Below the pieces are notes generated by a model. That model was not told the DNA's origin. It saw only the letters and a program-made list of their open reading frames with translations, and made no database searches. The position numbers and the translations under genes were made by a program. A stretch of 64,000 nucleotides of DNA from Acidobacteriota bacterium (lineage in GTDB: Bacteria; Acidobacteriota; Terriglobia; Terriglobales; SCQP01). Numbering within the stretch: position 1 is the stretch's first letter; each line of letters starts with the position of its first letter. The stretch lies in the NCBI GenBank assembly GCA_027314025.1, contig DAHVCP010000025.1, forward strand, positions 1-64,000, given 5' to 3'. Shown here in pieces: positions 6,417-14,479 of this stretch.

Positions 6417-8174
6417 ATGTCCGATCCCAACTCCAATCCTGCGGCGCCCCAGAGCGAAGCGCTGAACCCCTCCGGCGAGGCCAGCCCACCATCCGCCCCA
6501 ACTCCCGCTCCGGCGGCCCAGCCCGCCGCGTCGGCGCCGGAAAGCGCCGGCGAAGGCAACTTCGCCGAACTCCTTTCCCGCTTCGAGGCTGAGGGCTCGG
6601 CCCAGGCGGAACCGAAAGCCGGCGACCGGATCATCGGCAAAGTGGTCAACATTACCGGCGACGCTGTGCTGGTGGACATCGGCGCCAAGGCCGAAGGCGC
6701 GCTGAAAATCGAGTCCGTGCGTCGTGACGATGGTTCCCTGCCCGCGGGTGTCGGCGACGAAATCCAGGTGGTGGTCGAAGGCCGCGACGCCGAGGGCAAT
6801 TTCAACCTGAGCCCGCTCACGCCCGACCGCCCGCGCACGCTGGAGGATCTGCAAGCCGCCTTCGAATCCGGGCTGATCATCCGCGCCAAGGTCACCGGCA
6901 TCGTCAAGGGCGGTTTTTCCATCCAGTCGGGGGAGCGCGGCTTTCTGCCCCAGTCCCGCAGCGGCGTGCGCGACACCGCCGAGATGCACAAGCTGGTGGG
7001 CCAGGAGATTCGCTGCCGCATCGTCCGCGCCCCGCAAGCGAAAAACGTGGTCGTGGACCGGCGCTCGGTGCTGGAGGAGGAAGAACGCGAAGCCGAAGCC
7101 GCCGCCCTGGAACGCCTGCGCGAAGGCGACGAGGTCGAAGCCACCGTGCGCAGCTTGGCGACCTACGGCGCCTTCGTCAACCTCGGCGGCATTGATGCCC
7201 TTTTGCACGTCGCCGACATGAGCTGGACCCACGTCGGCGACCCCAGCAAGGTCGTGGCCATCGGCGATCAGGTGCGGGTCAAGGTGCTCAAAATTGATCC
7301 CGCCAAACGCCGCATTTCGGTGGGCATCAAACAGCTCACCCCCGACCCCTGGGAGCGTGTGGCGGAAAAATTCGAGGTCGGCCAGCGCGTGCGCGGCGCC
7401 GTGCTGCGCACCACCGATTTCGGCGCCTTCGTCGAGCTGGAGCCCGGCGTCGAAGGCCTCATTCATATCTCCGAAATGTCCTGGTCCCGGCGCGTGCGCA
7501 AGCCCGATGACGTGCTTAAGCCGGGCGAGATCGCCGAAGCCGTCGTCCTGGCGGTGCAGCCGCGCCAGCGCCGCATTTCCCTGGGACTGAAGCAAGCGCT
7601 CGGCGATCCCTGGGCGGATGCGGCGACGCGCTACGCTCCCGGCACGGTCGTCGAAGGCCGCGTGCGCAATCTTCAGCCCTTCGGCGCCTTCGTCGAAATC
7701 GCCGAAGGCGTGGATGGGATGATTCATATCGGCGATTTGGCGGAAAGCCGCCTCAATCACCCCAGCGAAGTCGTCAAGGTGGGCGAAACCGTCCGCGCCC
7801 AGGTCTTGGAACTGGAGTTGGAAAAGCGCCGCCTGCGCTTGGGCATGAAGCAACTGCTGCCCACCCCCGCCGATGAATTTATCGCCGCCCATCAGCTCGG
7901 CGACGTGGTCAGCGGCCGCGTCGTCCGCGCCTACCCCGGCCGCGTCGAGTTGGGTGAACGCATCGAAGCCGCCTGTCCCAGCGCCGTCGCGCCCGCCAAG
8001 CGCGTCGTGCAGGGCACGCTCGGCGAGAAGCTGGCCGCGGTCTGGAAGCCCCCCACCCCGGCCGAGCCCGAGCCGGAGCCCACCGGCGTGCAATTGAAGG
8101 CCGGCGAGATGCGCAAGTTCCGCCTCGTCAAGCTCGACGCCGAAAACAAGTCCATCGAAGTCGAGCCCGCCTAG
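6417..8174 (+). CDS. rpsA: Multi-S1-domain RNA-binding protein (ribosomal protein S1 type)
   Basis: A 585-residue protein with about six S1 (OB-fold) modules after an Ala/Pro-rich N-terminus of ~55 residues. The modules start near residues 65 (GDRIIGKVVNITGDAVLVDIG), 158, 240 (GAFVNLGGIDALLHVADMSW), 325 (FGAFVELEPGVEGLIHISEMSW), 415 (PFGAFVEIAEGVDGMIHIGD) and 500 (a short, degenerate last copy). Modules 3-5 carry the conserved RRISVGIKQL-type exits. Ribosomal S1 helps recruit mRNA to the 30S subunit; the domain number and length fit bacterial S1, though other multi-S1 proteins exist. The tandem 46-bp repeats sit just before the start codon region. There is no obvious strong Shine-Dalgarno (agggacgttaccgcgcATG), as is common for S1 genes. 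Confidence 0.85.
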   Translation: MSDPNSNPAAPQSEALNPSGEASPPSAPTPAPAAQPAASAPESAGEGNFAELLSRFEAEGSAQAEPKAGDRIIGKVVNITGDAVLVDIGAKAEGALKIESVRRDDGSLPAGVGDEIQVVVEGRDAEGNFNLSPLTPDRPRTLEDLQAAFESGLIIRAKVTGIVKGGFSIQSGERGFLPQSRSGVRDTAEMHKLVGQEIRCRIVRAPQAKNVVVDRRSVLEEEEREAEAAALERLREGDEVEATVRSLATYGAFVNLGGIDALLHVADMSWTHVGDPSKVVAIGDQVRVKVLKIDPAKRRISVGIKQLTPDPWERVAEKFEVGQRVRGAVLRTTDFGAFVELEPGVEGLIHISEMSWSRRVRKPDDVLKPGEIAEAVVLAVQPRQRRISLGLKQALGDPWADAATRYAPGTVVEGRVRNLQPFGAFVEIAEGVDGMIHIGDLAESRLNHPSEVVKVGETVRAQVLELELEKRRLRLGMKQLLPTPADEFIAAHQLGDVVSGRVVRAYPGRVELGERIEAACPSAVAPAKRVVQGTLGEKLAAVWKPPTPAEPEPEPTGVQLKAGEMRKFRLVKLDAENKSIEVEPA

Positions 8175-8343
8175 CGCCCGCCGCCACGACCCGCCGCCGC
8201 AACAGCGAAAGTGGGATAGCCGTCCCGGCTGTCAGCCCGACGGCCACTCCGCTGTCGCTGCTGTAGAAAGGCTTGCGCGCAGCTAAAGGCAGGCCGGGCC
8301 GTCCGCGCCCCCAGCGCGGGCGAGGGCCCGTTTGGCGGCGCGG

Positions 8344-8386
8344 CTGCGGGCTAAAGCCCACGGCACACAGGCTGAAGCCTATTCCA
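8344..8386. repeat. Pair of short intergenic palindromes
   Basis: Two adjacent palindromes, gggctaaagccc (8348-8359) and aggctgaagcct (8369-8380), are separated by acggcacac. The pattern is familiar from short interspersed palindromic repeats in Acidobacteriota genomes. It lies in the 265-base gap between the S1 gene and lhgO-like gene, which converge here, so the RNA hairpins may also serve as a bidirectional 3' end. The same gap also holds gtgggatagccgtcccggctgtc, another repeat-like hairpin. Confidence 0.5.
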
Positions 8387-8439
8387 CGGCGGCGGATGCG
8401 GTCGCGCTGCGCGCGGCCGCCGACATCGCCGCCGCGCGC

Positions 8440-9552
8440 TTACGCGGCCAGCAGCGCCTCCACCACCTCCGCGATGGCCAGGCACGCCGTCAGCCCTGGC
8501 GACTCGATGCCGACCAAATGAACCACGCCTGGATGCCGCGCATCCCGTTCGATGATGAAATCGCCTTCCGGCGCCCGCGCCGTAGCCTGCCGGTCGTCGC
8601 CCTCGGGCAGCACCAGCTTGGGCCGAATGCCCGAGTACCCGGGCGTCAGATCATCCATCTGCAACCCGGGGAACAAATGCCGCCCTTGCTCCAGGAAGAA
8701 CTCCACCGGCGGCCAGCCGTTTTCGTAGTCTTCCTTGCTGGCAACCGAATGCGCGGTGGGGCCCAGCAGCAGGCTGTCATGCACGGTGCGCGTGGCGTGC
8801 ATGCCGAGGCTCAATGCCGTGGGCAGCGGATAAATCAAGCCATGCACCCAATCCAGCCGGCGGGGATGGATGTGGCAGTACTCGCCCCGGACGGGATGGA
8901 TTTGGAATCGCGTTTCCCCAAACATGCGCGCCACGTCATCGGCGTACAACCCGGCGGAGTTGACCACCAGATCGGCGTCGAAATCCCCGCTGTTGCAGTG
9001 CAAACGCAGCCGTGTCCCCTGCGCCTCGGCGCCCAGCAGTTCGGTCCCCGGTGCGAAGACTGCGCCGCGATCGGTCGCCAGCCGCACCAGCGCCCGCACC
9101 AGCGCATCCGCATCCATCACCCCGGCGCTGGGAACCGCAATCGCCGCGTGCGCCTGGATCGCCGGTTCCCGCCGCCGCGCCCCCGCCCCGTCCAGCCACT
9201 CCAATCCCTCGACCCCGTTGGTCTTTCCGCGGCGCAGCAGCGCCGCCAGCGCCGCTTCCTGCGCCGGCTCGGCCGCCACGATCAGCTTGCCGCAGGCGCG
9301 CAGCGGAACGTCGTGGCGTTGGCAAAACTCCCGCAGCAAGTGGTTGCCGCGCAGGCACAGCCGCCCCTTCACCGATCCCGGCGCATAGTAAATGCCCGAG
9401 TGCAGCACGCCGCTGTTGCGGCTGCTCGTCATCATGCCTGGCTTGGGCCGGGCTTCGATGCAATACACCTCGGAAAAGCGCGCCGCGGCGGCGGCGGCCA
9501 CCGCCGCGCCCACCACGCCCGCGCCGACGACCACCAAAGTGCGCGAATCCAT
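8440..9552 (-). CDS. FAD-dependent L-2-hydroxyglutarate oxidase-like oxidoreductase
   Basis: A DAO-superfamily flavoprotein of 370 residues. The N-terminus has the FAD-binding dinucleotide motif VVVGAGVVGAAVA. It is followed by the LhgO/L2HGDH signature SSRNSGVLHSGIYYAPGS and then CLRGNHLLREFC. Later blocks include LVVNSAGLYAD, RGEYCHI, LGMHATRT and a C-terminal GIESPGLTACLAIAE. Such enzymes oxidise L-2-hydroxyglutarate to 2-oxoglutarate, passing electrons to quinone or oxygen. The substrate is inferred from family resemblance and could differ. ATG at 9552 (MDSRTLVVVG) is chosen over upstream in-frame ATGs because the Rossmann motif starts right after it. It is divergent from ftsY. Confidence 0.8.
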   Translation of the reverse strand: MDSRTLVVVGAGVVGAAVAAAAAARFSEVYCIEARPKPGMMTSSRNSGVLHSGIYYAPGSVKGRLCLRGNHLLREFCQRHDVPLRACGKLIVAAEPAQEAALAALLRRGKTNGVEGLEWLDGAGARRREPAIQAHAAIAVPSAGVMDADALVRALVRLATDRGAVFAPGTELLGAEAQGTRLRLHCNSGDFDADLVVNSAGLYADDVARMFGETRFQIHPVRGEYCHIHPRRLDWVHGLIYPLPTALSLGMHATRTVHDSLLLGPTAHSVASKEDYENGWPPVEFFLEQGRHLFPGLQMDDLTPGYSGIRPKLVLPEGDDRQATARAPEGDFIIERDARHPGVVHLVGIESPGLTACLAIAEVVEALLAA

Positions 9553-9699
9553 CCTCCCCATGGTAACGGCCACGAAAGGATCAGCCGCTGCCCTGGCGGG
9601 GCGCGGTCCCGCGCCGCCAACCGGCCGCGCCGGGCCGCCGCCCCCGGTTCGCTATGATGAAAATATCCGCGGAGTTCAACCTTTCCCCCGGGACCTGCC

Positions 9700-10668
9700 A
9701 TGATTCAAACCCTTTTCGGCCCGCCGCCCAAGGCCGGCGTTCTCGAGCGCCTGCAAGACAAAATGGCCGGCGCCGTCCAGAAAACCAAGGACAACGTCGT
9801 CACCCGCATGGACGACCTGCTGCGCGGCCGTGCCCAGGTCAGCGCCGAGGATCTCCAGAAGCTGGAGGGCATCTTGCTGTCCGCCGACATCGGCGCCCGC
9901 ACCGCGATGGAGATCATGAACCGCGTGCGCCAGCAAGCCGAGCAGGAACAACGCACCAGCGGCGCCGAGGTGCGCCAGGCCATTCAAGAGGAGCTGGTCG
10001 GCATTCTGGAGCGCGCCAGCCGCGGGCCGCGCAGCGTCCCCGACGGCCTGCCCTTCGTGGTGATGCTGGTCGGCGTCAACGGCACGGGAAAGACCACGAC
10101 CATCGGCAAGCTGACGAATTATTACCGCGCCGCCGGCGAATCCGTCCTGCTTTGCGCCGCCGACACCTTTCGTGCCGCCGCCATCGAGCAGTTGCAGGTT
10201 TGGGGCCAGCGCACGGGCACCGAGGTCATCCGCCAGAAGCCCGGCGCCGATCCCTCCGCCGTGCTCTTCGACGCCCTGACCGCCGCCAAGGCTCGCCAGA
10301 CCGATTTCGTTCTGGTGGACACCGCCGGCCGCCTGCACACCAAAACCAACCTGATGCAGGAATTAGCCAAAATGCGCCGCACCGCCGACCGCCTGATTCC
10401 CGGCGCGCCGCATGAGGTCCTGCTGGTGCTTGACGCCACCACCGGCCAGAACGGCCTGCAACAGGCGCGGCAGTTCACCGCGGCGTCGGATGTGACTGGT
10501 TTGGTGATCACCAAGCTGGACGGCACCGCGCGCGGTGGCATTGTCGTGGCCATCGCCCGCGAGCTGGGCTTGCCCGTGCGTTACGTCGGGACCGGTGAAC
10601 AGTTGGACGATTTCATTCCCTTCGATCCCCGCCAGTTCGTCAACTCCCTCTTCGCCAGTCCCGCCTAG
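9700..10668 (+). CDS. ftsY: Signal recognition particle receptor FtsY
   Basis: A 322-residue SRP-family GTPase. The N-terminal four-helix N domain spans about residues 1-95. The G domain follows, with G1 GVNGTGKTTTIGKL (from ~residue 126), the insertion-box region DTFRAAAIEQL, G3 DTAGRLHTKTNLM, the TGQNGLQQA segment, G4 TKLDGTARGG and the closing GEQLDDFIPFDPRQFV. It receives ribosome-nascent chain-SRP complexes at the inner membrane. The long acidic A domain of E. coli FtsY is missing, as in most non-enterobacterial homologues. The start ATG has only a weak ribosome site. It is the last housekeeping gene before the accessory operon region. Confidence 0.95.
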   Translation: MIQTLFGPPPKAGVLERLQDKMAGAVQKTKDNVVTRMDDLLRGRAQVSAEDLQKLEGILLSADIGARTAMEIMNRVRQQAEQEQRTSGAEVRQAIQEELVGILERASRGPRSVPDGLPFVVMLVGVNGTGKTTTIGKLTNYYRAAGESVLLCAADTFRAAAIEQLQVWGQRTGTEVIRQKPGADPSAVLFDALTAAKARQTDFVLVDTAGRLHTKTNLMQELAKMRRTADRLIPGAPHEVLLVLDATTGQNGLQQARQFTAASDVTGLVITKLDGTARGGIVVAIARELGLPVRYVGTGEQLDDFIPFDPRQFVNSLFASPA

Positions 10669-11342
10669 CCCCCGCCCTCCCCCAATCCGCCCGCCTTTCT
10701 GCTGCCTTTCGCCCGTCCCTCGGCCCCCGGCCCCAAGCGTGCAGTCTCACTTTTTCCGCCTCATTTCGATTCACCCCCGCTGATTCCGAAAGATTTGCCC
10801 GCCCCGGTCTCCAGGAAAATGGGACACCGCGAGGGCCGACTCCGGCCCCCGCCCTTTCGCCCGCTACCCGCCCCGCGTTCCTCCTGTCCGTCCCCCGTCC
10901 GTTGCTCCTCGTTCTCCCTCCGGAGGCAACTCGCTCCCGCTCACCCCCTAACCAACTTGAGTGAGAGGCGACCTCGCTTCCGGCAGAGTGACCATGGCCG
11001 CCTTCCCCCAAAATGCTGTTTTTAGCGCTTGGCCCACCTGCTCGTGAACGGGTCTACCACCGTCAGCACGCACGGCCAACCGTCGTCCCACAGCCGTTCG
11101 TGCACGAAGTCCATGCGAAAGAATTCGCGCGCCTTCCGCGCGGCGCTTCTGGACTGGCGCCGCCGAAGAGCCGCCTTCGTCCGCCGCTCCGTAATGGAAG
11201 TCCATGGAGTCGGAATAGCAGAAGAGCACTAATGACGATGATGGACGTCATCCATGAACCGAAAGGCGTTGACTGTATCGCCCGCGACTTGAAAACTAGC
11301 AGCCATTAACCCACGCACAACGACGCGCGGGATTAGCAGGCG
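10669..11342. other. Gene-free junction with IS remnant upstream of the ten-gene operon
   Basis: No intact gene is supported in these ~670 bases. The first 300 are C-rich (cccgcccctcc-like). Near 10919-10945, ctccggaggcaactcgctcccgctcacc resembles ctccgagggcaactcactccccctcacc near 24435-24460 on the other side of the operon. A decayed IS3 orfB lies at 11022-11170 on the minus strand. TTGACT at 11269-11274 could be a -35 element for the operon, but no good -10 is seen at the right distance. Confidence 0.5.
11022..11170 (-). pseudogene. IS3-family OrfB (rve integrase core) remnant
   Basis: On the minus strand the frame ending at 11022 reads REFFRMDFVHERLWDDG, then PCVLTVVDPFTSRW. This matches the first catalytic-Asp block of IS3-family transposase OrfB (usual pattern WSMDFV...RVLTVVDDFTREC). 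Only about 45 residues survive and neither end of the element is seen. It marks old insertion activity directly in front of the accessory operon. Confidence 0.65.
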
Positions 11343-12785
11343 ATGGTAAAAATACGTCCGAGTGTCGCGGTGCCGTTGATGCTAGCCACGTTAGGGTTAT
11401 CCGCTAGGCAACATAGCAGCCCGACAGGACTACCGAGCTTGGTGTTTGTGGAAACGATGCGCGAATCGCCAATGCGGTTCGTGCGGAGGTTTCCACTCGG
11501 GAGCCGCCTGGTGCGCTGGTCCCCGGCCCACCCCGCCCCAGTGGACCTAACCCCCGATTTCTACGCTGCTGCCGACCCGCGCGTTTCCTTCAATGGGCGC
11601 CGGATATTGTTTTCCGGCCAGCGTCGGCGTCGCGGGCTGTGGCAGGTGTGGCGAATCGCCGCCAGGGGCGGAAAACCAGTCCAGGTGACGCATTGCGCGG
11701 CCAACTGTTTGCGTCCCGCTTGGCTGCCTGGAGGTTGGATCATCTATACGTCGCAGGGAGGGAAAGCAGGGAGGCTGGGTTCGCAGATTTACCGGTCGCG
11801 GAGGAATGGCGGCGATCCTCAGCCCATCACCTTTGGACCGGGTAACTTTCGCGTCGAAGCAGTCCTGCCCAGCGGCCGCTTGTTGGTTTCCGCGGCGTCG
11901 CCGCTGTTGGCCGATCCATCGAGGGACGTGCGTGCCTTGTATACGCTGCGGACCGATGGCTCCGCCCTGCGGCTGTTTGGCGGCGCCGATCCAGCGCGGA
12001 CCGTGCCTGGCAGCGCTCGTGCAATGGCCCATGGCGTGGTGGCGTTCATCGCTCGGCAGGCGGCCTCCGCGACGCCTCACGCTCCAGCCGGATGGGGCGA
12101 GTTGGCTTGGTACACGCCCCAATCGCTGCCCGCCGTGCGAGTGCCACGGGCGATGCCAGCCTTCAATTCGGTGCGGCCGCTCCAAGGTCGGCGTTGGCTG
12201 GTCAGCGGCAGGGCGCCCGGCAAGGTGGCGCGGTGCGGCATCGACGTTTTCGATTCCGCGACCAATCGGCTTGCGGCTTCCGTATTCAGCGCTCCGGGCT
12301 TCACTTGTGCGCAAGCGACGCCGCTTGCGTCGCATCCCCCGCCGCAGCGGTACTTCAGCTTAGTTCATCCTCGATTTGCGAGCGGCCGCGTCATTTGTTT
12401 GGATGCCTACGCTTCGTCTGGCGCACCCGGCGGCCGTTTGCCTGGCGGGCGGATGCGGGTGCGGGTTCTGGCGCTACGCCACGCGAAAGCGGAAATCCTA
12501 GGCGCGGCACGGGTCGAACCGGACGGCTCCTTCTACCTCCGCCTGCCCGCAGATCTGCCTTTGCGCTTCGCACTCATCAACGCCCGCGGCGCCGTGGTGC
12601 AAGCGCAGCGGAGCTGGATCTGGATACGGCCCGGCGAGGATGTCGGCTGCGAGGGTTGCCACGAAGGCCCCGCACTCACGCCCGTAAACCATTGGCCGGA
12701 GGTGCTCCGGCGTCTCCGCGCGCCGATTCCCATCGGCCTGCCTGCCCCGATTCCCCGAAGCGCCGAGAAAGTAGCCGCCCGATGA
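11343..12785 (+). CDS. Secreted WD40-like propeller protein with HZS-alpha-like domain and CxxCH haem motif
   Basis: A 480-residue predicted secreted protein, first gene of the operon. Residues 1-22 are a plausible signal peptide. The middle resembles TolB-type PD40 propeller repeats (ADPRVSFNGRRILFSGQRR, then LWQVWRIAARGG and LRPAWLPGGWIIYTS). The last ~110 residues resemble the domain seen in hydrazine synthase alpha-like proteins, ending RSWIWIRPGEDVGCEGCHEGP. The single c-type haem motif CEGCH has its first Cys at about 436. It is very likely a periplasmic cytochrome-like protein. Hydrazine chemistry is not implied, since this domain is widespread in proteins of unknown role. The start is the first ATG after the gap and lacks a strong ribosome site. 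The stop overlaps the next start (ATGA). Confidence 0.7.
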   Translation: MVKIRPSVAVPLMLATLGLSARQHSSPTGLPSLVFVETMRESPMRFVRRFPLGSRLVRWSPAHPAPVDLTPDFYAAADPRVSFNGRRILFSGQRRRRGLWQVWRIAARGGKPVQVTHCAANCLRPAWLPGGWIIYTSQGGKAGRLGSQIYRSRRNGGDPQPITFGPGNFRVEAVLPSGRLLVSAASPLLADPSRDVRALYTLRTDGSALRLFGGADPARTVPGSARAMAHGVVAFIARQAASATPHAPAGWGELAWYTPQSLPAVRVPRAMPAFNSVRPLQGRRWLVSGRAPGKVARCGIDVFDSATNRLAASVFSAPGFTCAQATPLASHPPPQRYFSLVHPRFASGRVICLDAYASSGAPGGRLPGGRMRVRVLALRHAKAEILGAARVEPDGSFYLRLPADLPLRFALINARGAVVQAQRSWIWIRPGEDVGCEGCHEGPALTPVNHWPEVLRRLRAPIPIGLPAPIPRSAEKVAAR

Positions 12786-14479
12786 CCCTTTCGAGACGAC
12801 AACTGCTGGCCGCGGCGGGTGCTGCCGTTCCATGGGCCGCGCTCCGCGCTTGGGGGCTCGGTCCCGTTCCCCGGAATGCACCCCCTGCCCGGCACCATTT
12901 CCTGGACGTTACCGCGCGCTCGGGCATTCGCTACCAACATTCCTTCGGCGAAAAGCGTCTCAGCTCCATTCTGGAAGGCACGGGCGCCGGCTGTGCCTGG
13001 CTCGACTACAACCATGACGGCTGGCTCGATCTTTACGTCGTCAACGGGCGCCACCTGCCCGGCGTGACGAATCATTCCGCTCCCGACGGCCGCGACGCCA
13101 CCAACCACCTTTATCGCAACAACGGCGATGGCACCTTCACCGACGTCACCCGAGAGGCCCGCGTGGGCGGCCGCGGCTTTGCCACCGGCGTGACGGTGGG
13201 GGACTTTGACAATGATGGCTGGCCGGATATTTTCGTCACCGGCTATTTGCAATCCGTGCTCTATCACAACAACGGCGACGGCACCTTCACCGACGTCACC
13301 TTAGACGCGGGCGTCAGCAATCCGTACTACGCCACCAGCGCCGCATTTCTCGACTATGACCGCGACGGGCGGCTAGATTTGTTCATTGGAAACTATCTAG
13401 AGTTTATTCCCAGCTACAGAGAATATTACAAGGGAGAAGATTATCCAGGGCCGCTGGATTACGCGCCCCAACTCAACCGTTTGCTGCACAACAACGGCGA
13501 CGGATCCTTCACGGACGTGTCGCGCGAATCGGGGATCGCCCGGGCCACCGGGCGCGCCATGGGCGTGACCGTGGGCGATTACGACAACGACGGCTGGCCC
13601 GACATCTTCGTCGCCAACGACTCGATGGAAAGTTTCCTGTATCGCAATAACCACGATGGAACCTTCACCAACGTAGCCCTCGAACAGAACGTGGCGTTCG
13701 GCGAAGACGGCGAGGCCACGACCGCCATGGGACCGGTGTTCGCCGATTGCCATAACCAGGGCTGGCTCGATCTATTCGTCTCCGACGGCAGCTACCAACG
13801 GTACTACCGAAACGGCCGTGCGCTGCATCGGGCATACTTCCTGGACCGCACCGCCCGATCGGGCATCGGCCGCGCCTGCGGCCCGTACGTGGGCTGGGGT
13901 GACGGCATCCTCGACTATGACAATGATGGTTGGAAGGATATCTTCATTTGCGATGGCGGCTTGGCCTGGATGATTCCCATGAAGAGCGTGTTACTACGCA
14001 ACAATCACCGGGGCGGCTTTTCTCGGGTCGGACACGGCGGCTTCTTCGCGACGCGCCACGTGTGCCGCGGCGCTTGTTTCGGTGATTACGACAATGACGG
14101 CTATGTGGACGCCTTTGTGACTACTTTGGGCGGACCTGGCATTTTGCTGCGCAATACTCCCCCCGAGGATGCCCGGAATCACTGGCTCACCCTCCGGCTG
14201 GAGGGAACGCGCAGCAATCGGGATGGATACGGCACGCGCCTGTTCGCGGAATCCGGCGGTGTGCGGCAGATGGTGGAGGCGGTCTCCGCTTCCGGTTACC
14301 TTTCGCAGAACGATCCACGGCCCCATTTTGGCCTTGGCCATCACCAGCAGGTCGACCGCTTGACGCTGCATTGGCCGAGCGGCACGGTGCAAGTGTTGCA
14401 AGCGATTCCCGCCGACCAGATTTTGCATGTCAAGGAACCCGAACCCACGGTCGCTCCTGGGAAGGAATCGGTGCGATGA
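12782..14479 (+). CDS. CRTAC1-family protein: Tat-exported VCBS/FG-GAP propeller with ASPIC/UnbV domain
   Basis: A 565-residue protein starting at ATG 12782, overlapping the upstream stop by four bases. The N-terminus MTLSRRQLLAAAGAAVPWA is a twin-arginine-type signal. The body has many Ca-binding FG-GAP/VCBS repeats of the form DYDNDGWPDIFV and LYRNNGDGTFTDVT, with about eight DxDxDG copies between residues 60 and 480. The C-terminal ~90 residues are an ASPIC/UnbV domain (NHWLTLRLEGTRSNRDGYGTR, SASGYLSQNDPRPHFGLG, LTLHWPSGTVQ). The fold is an extracytoplasmic beta-propeller; the function of the family is poorly known. Tat export suggests folding in the cytoplasm or cofactor insertion before secretion. 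Confidence 0.85.
   Translation: MTLSRRQLLAAAGAAVPWAALRAWGLGPVPRNAPPARHHFLDVTARSGIRYQHSFGEKRLSSILEGTGAGCAWLDYNHDGWLDLYVVNGRHLPGVTNHSAPDGRDATNHLYRNNGDGTFTDVTREARVGGRGFATGVTVGDFDNDGWPDIFVTGYLQSVLYHNNGDGTFTDVTLDAGVSNPYYATSAAFLDYDRDGRLDLFIGNYLEFIPSYREYYKGEDYPGPLDYAPQLNRLLHNNGDGSFTDVSRESGIARATGRAMGVTVGDYDNDGWPDIFVANDSMESFLYRNNHDGTFTNVALEQNVAFGEDGEATTAMGPVFADCHNQGWLDLFVSDGSYQRYYRNGRALHRAYFLDRTARSGIGRACGPYVGWGDGILDYDNDGWKDIFICDGGLAWMIPMKSVLLRNNHRGGFSRVGHGGFFATRHVCRGACFGDYDNDGYVDAFVTTLGGPGILLRNTPPEDARNHWLTLRLEGTRSNRDGYGTRLFAESGGVRQMVEAVSASGYLSQNDPRPHFGLGHHQQVDRLTLHWPSGTVQVLQAIPADQILHVKEPEPTVAPGKESVR

Noticed and set aside
6408-8093. 561-residue minus-strand open frame
   Set aside because: Shadow of the S1-domain gene; Gly/His/Asp-rich antisense composition.
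11269-11300. Promoter for the ten-gene operon (TTGACT)
   Set aside because: No acceptable -10 element about 17 bases downstream; left only as a remark.
11343-12785. Hydrazine metabolism
   Set aside because: The HZS-alpha-like domain alone does not indicate it; beta/gamma subunits and anammox genes are absent.
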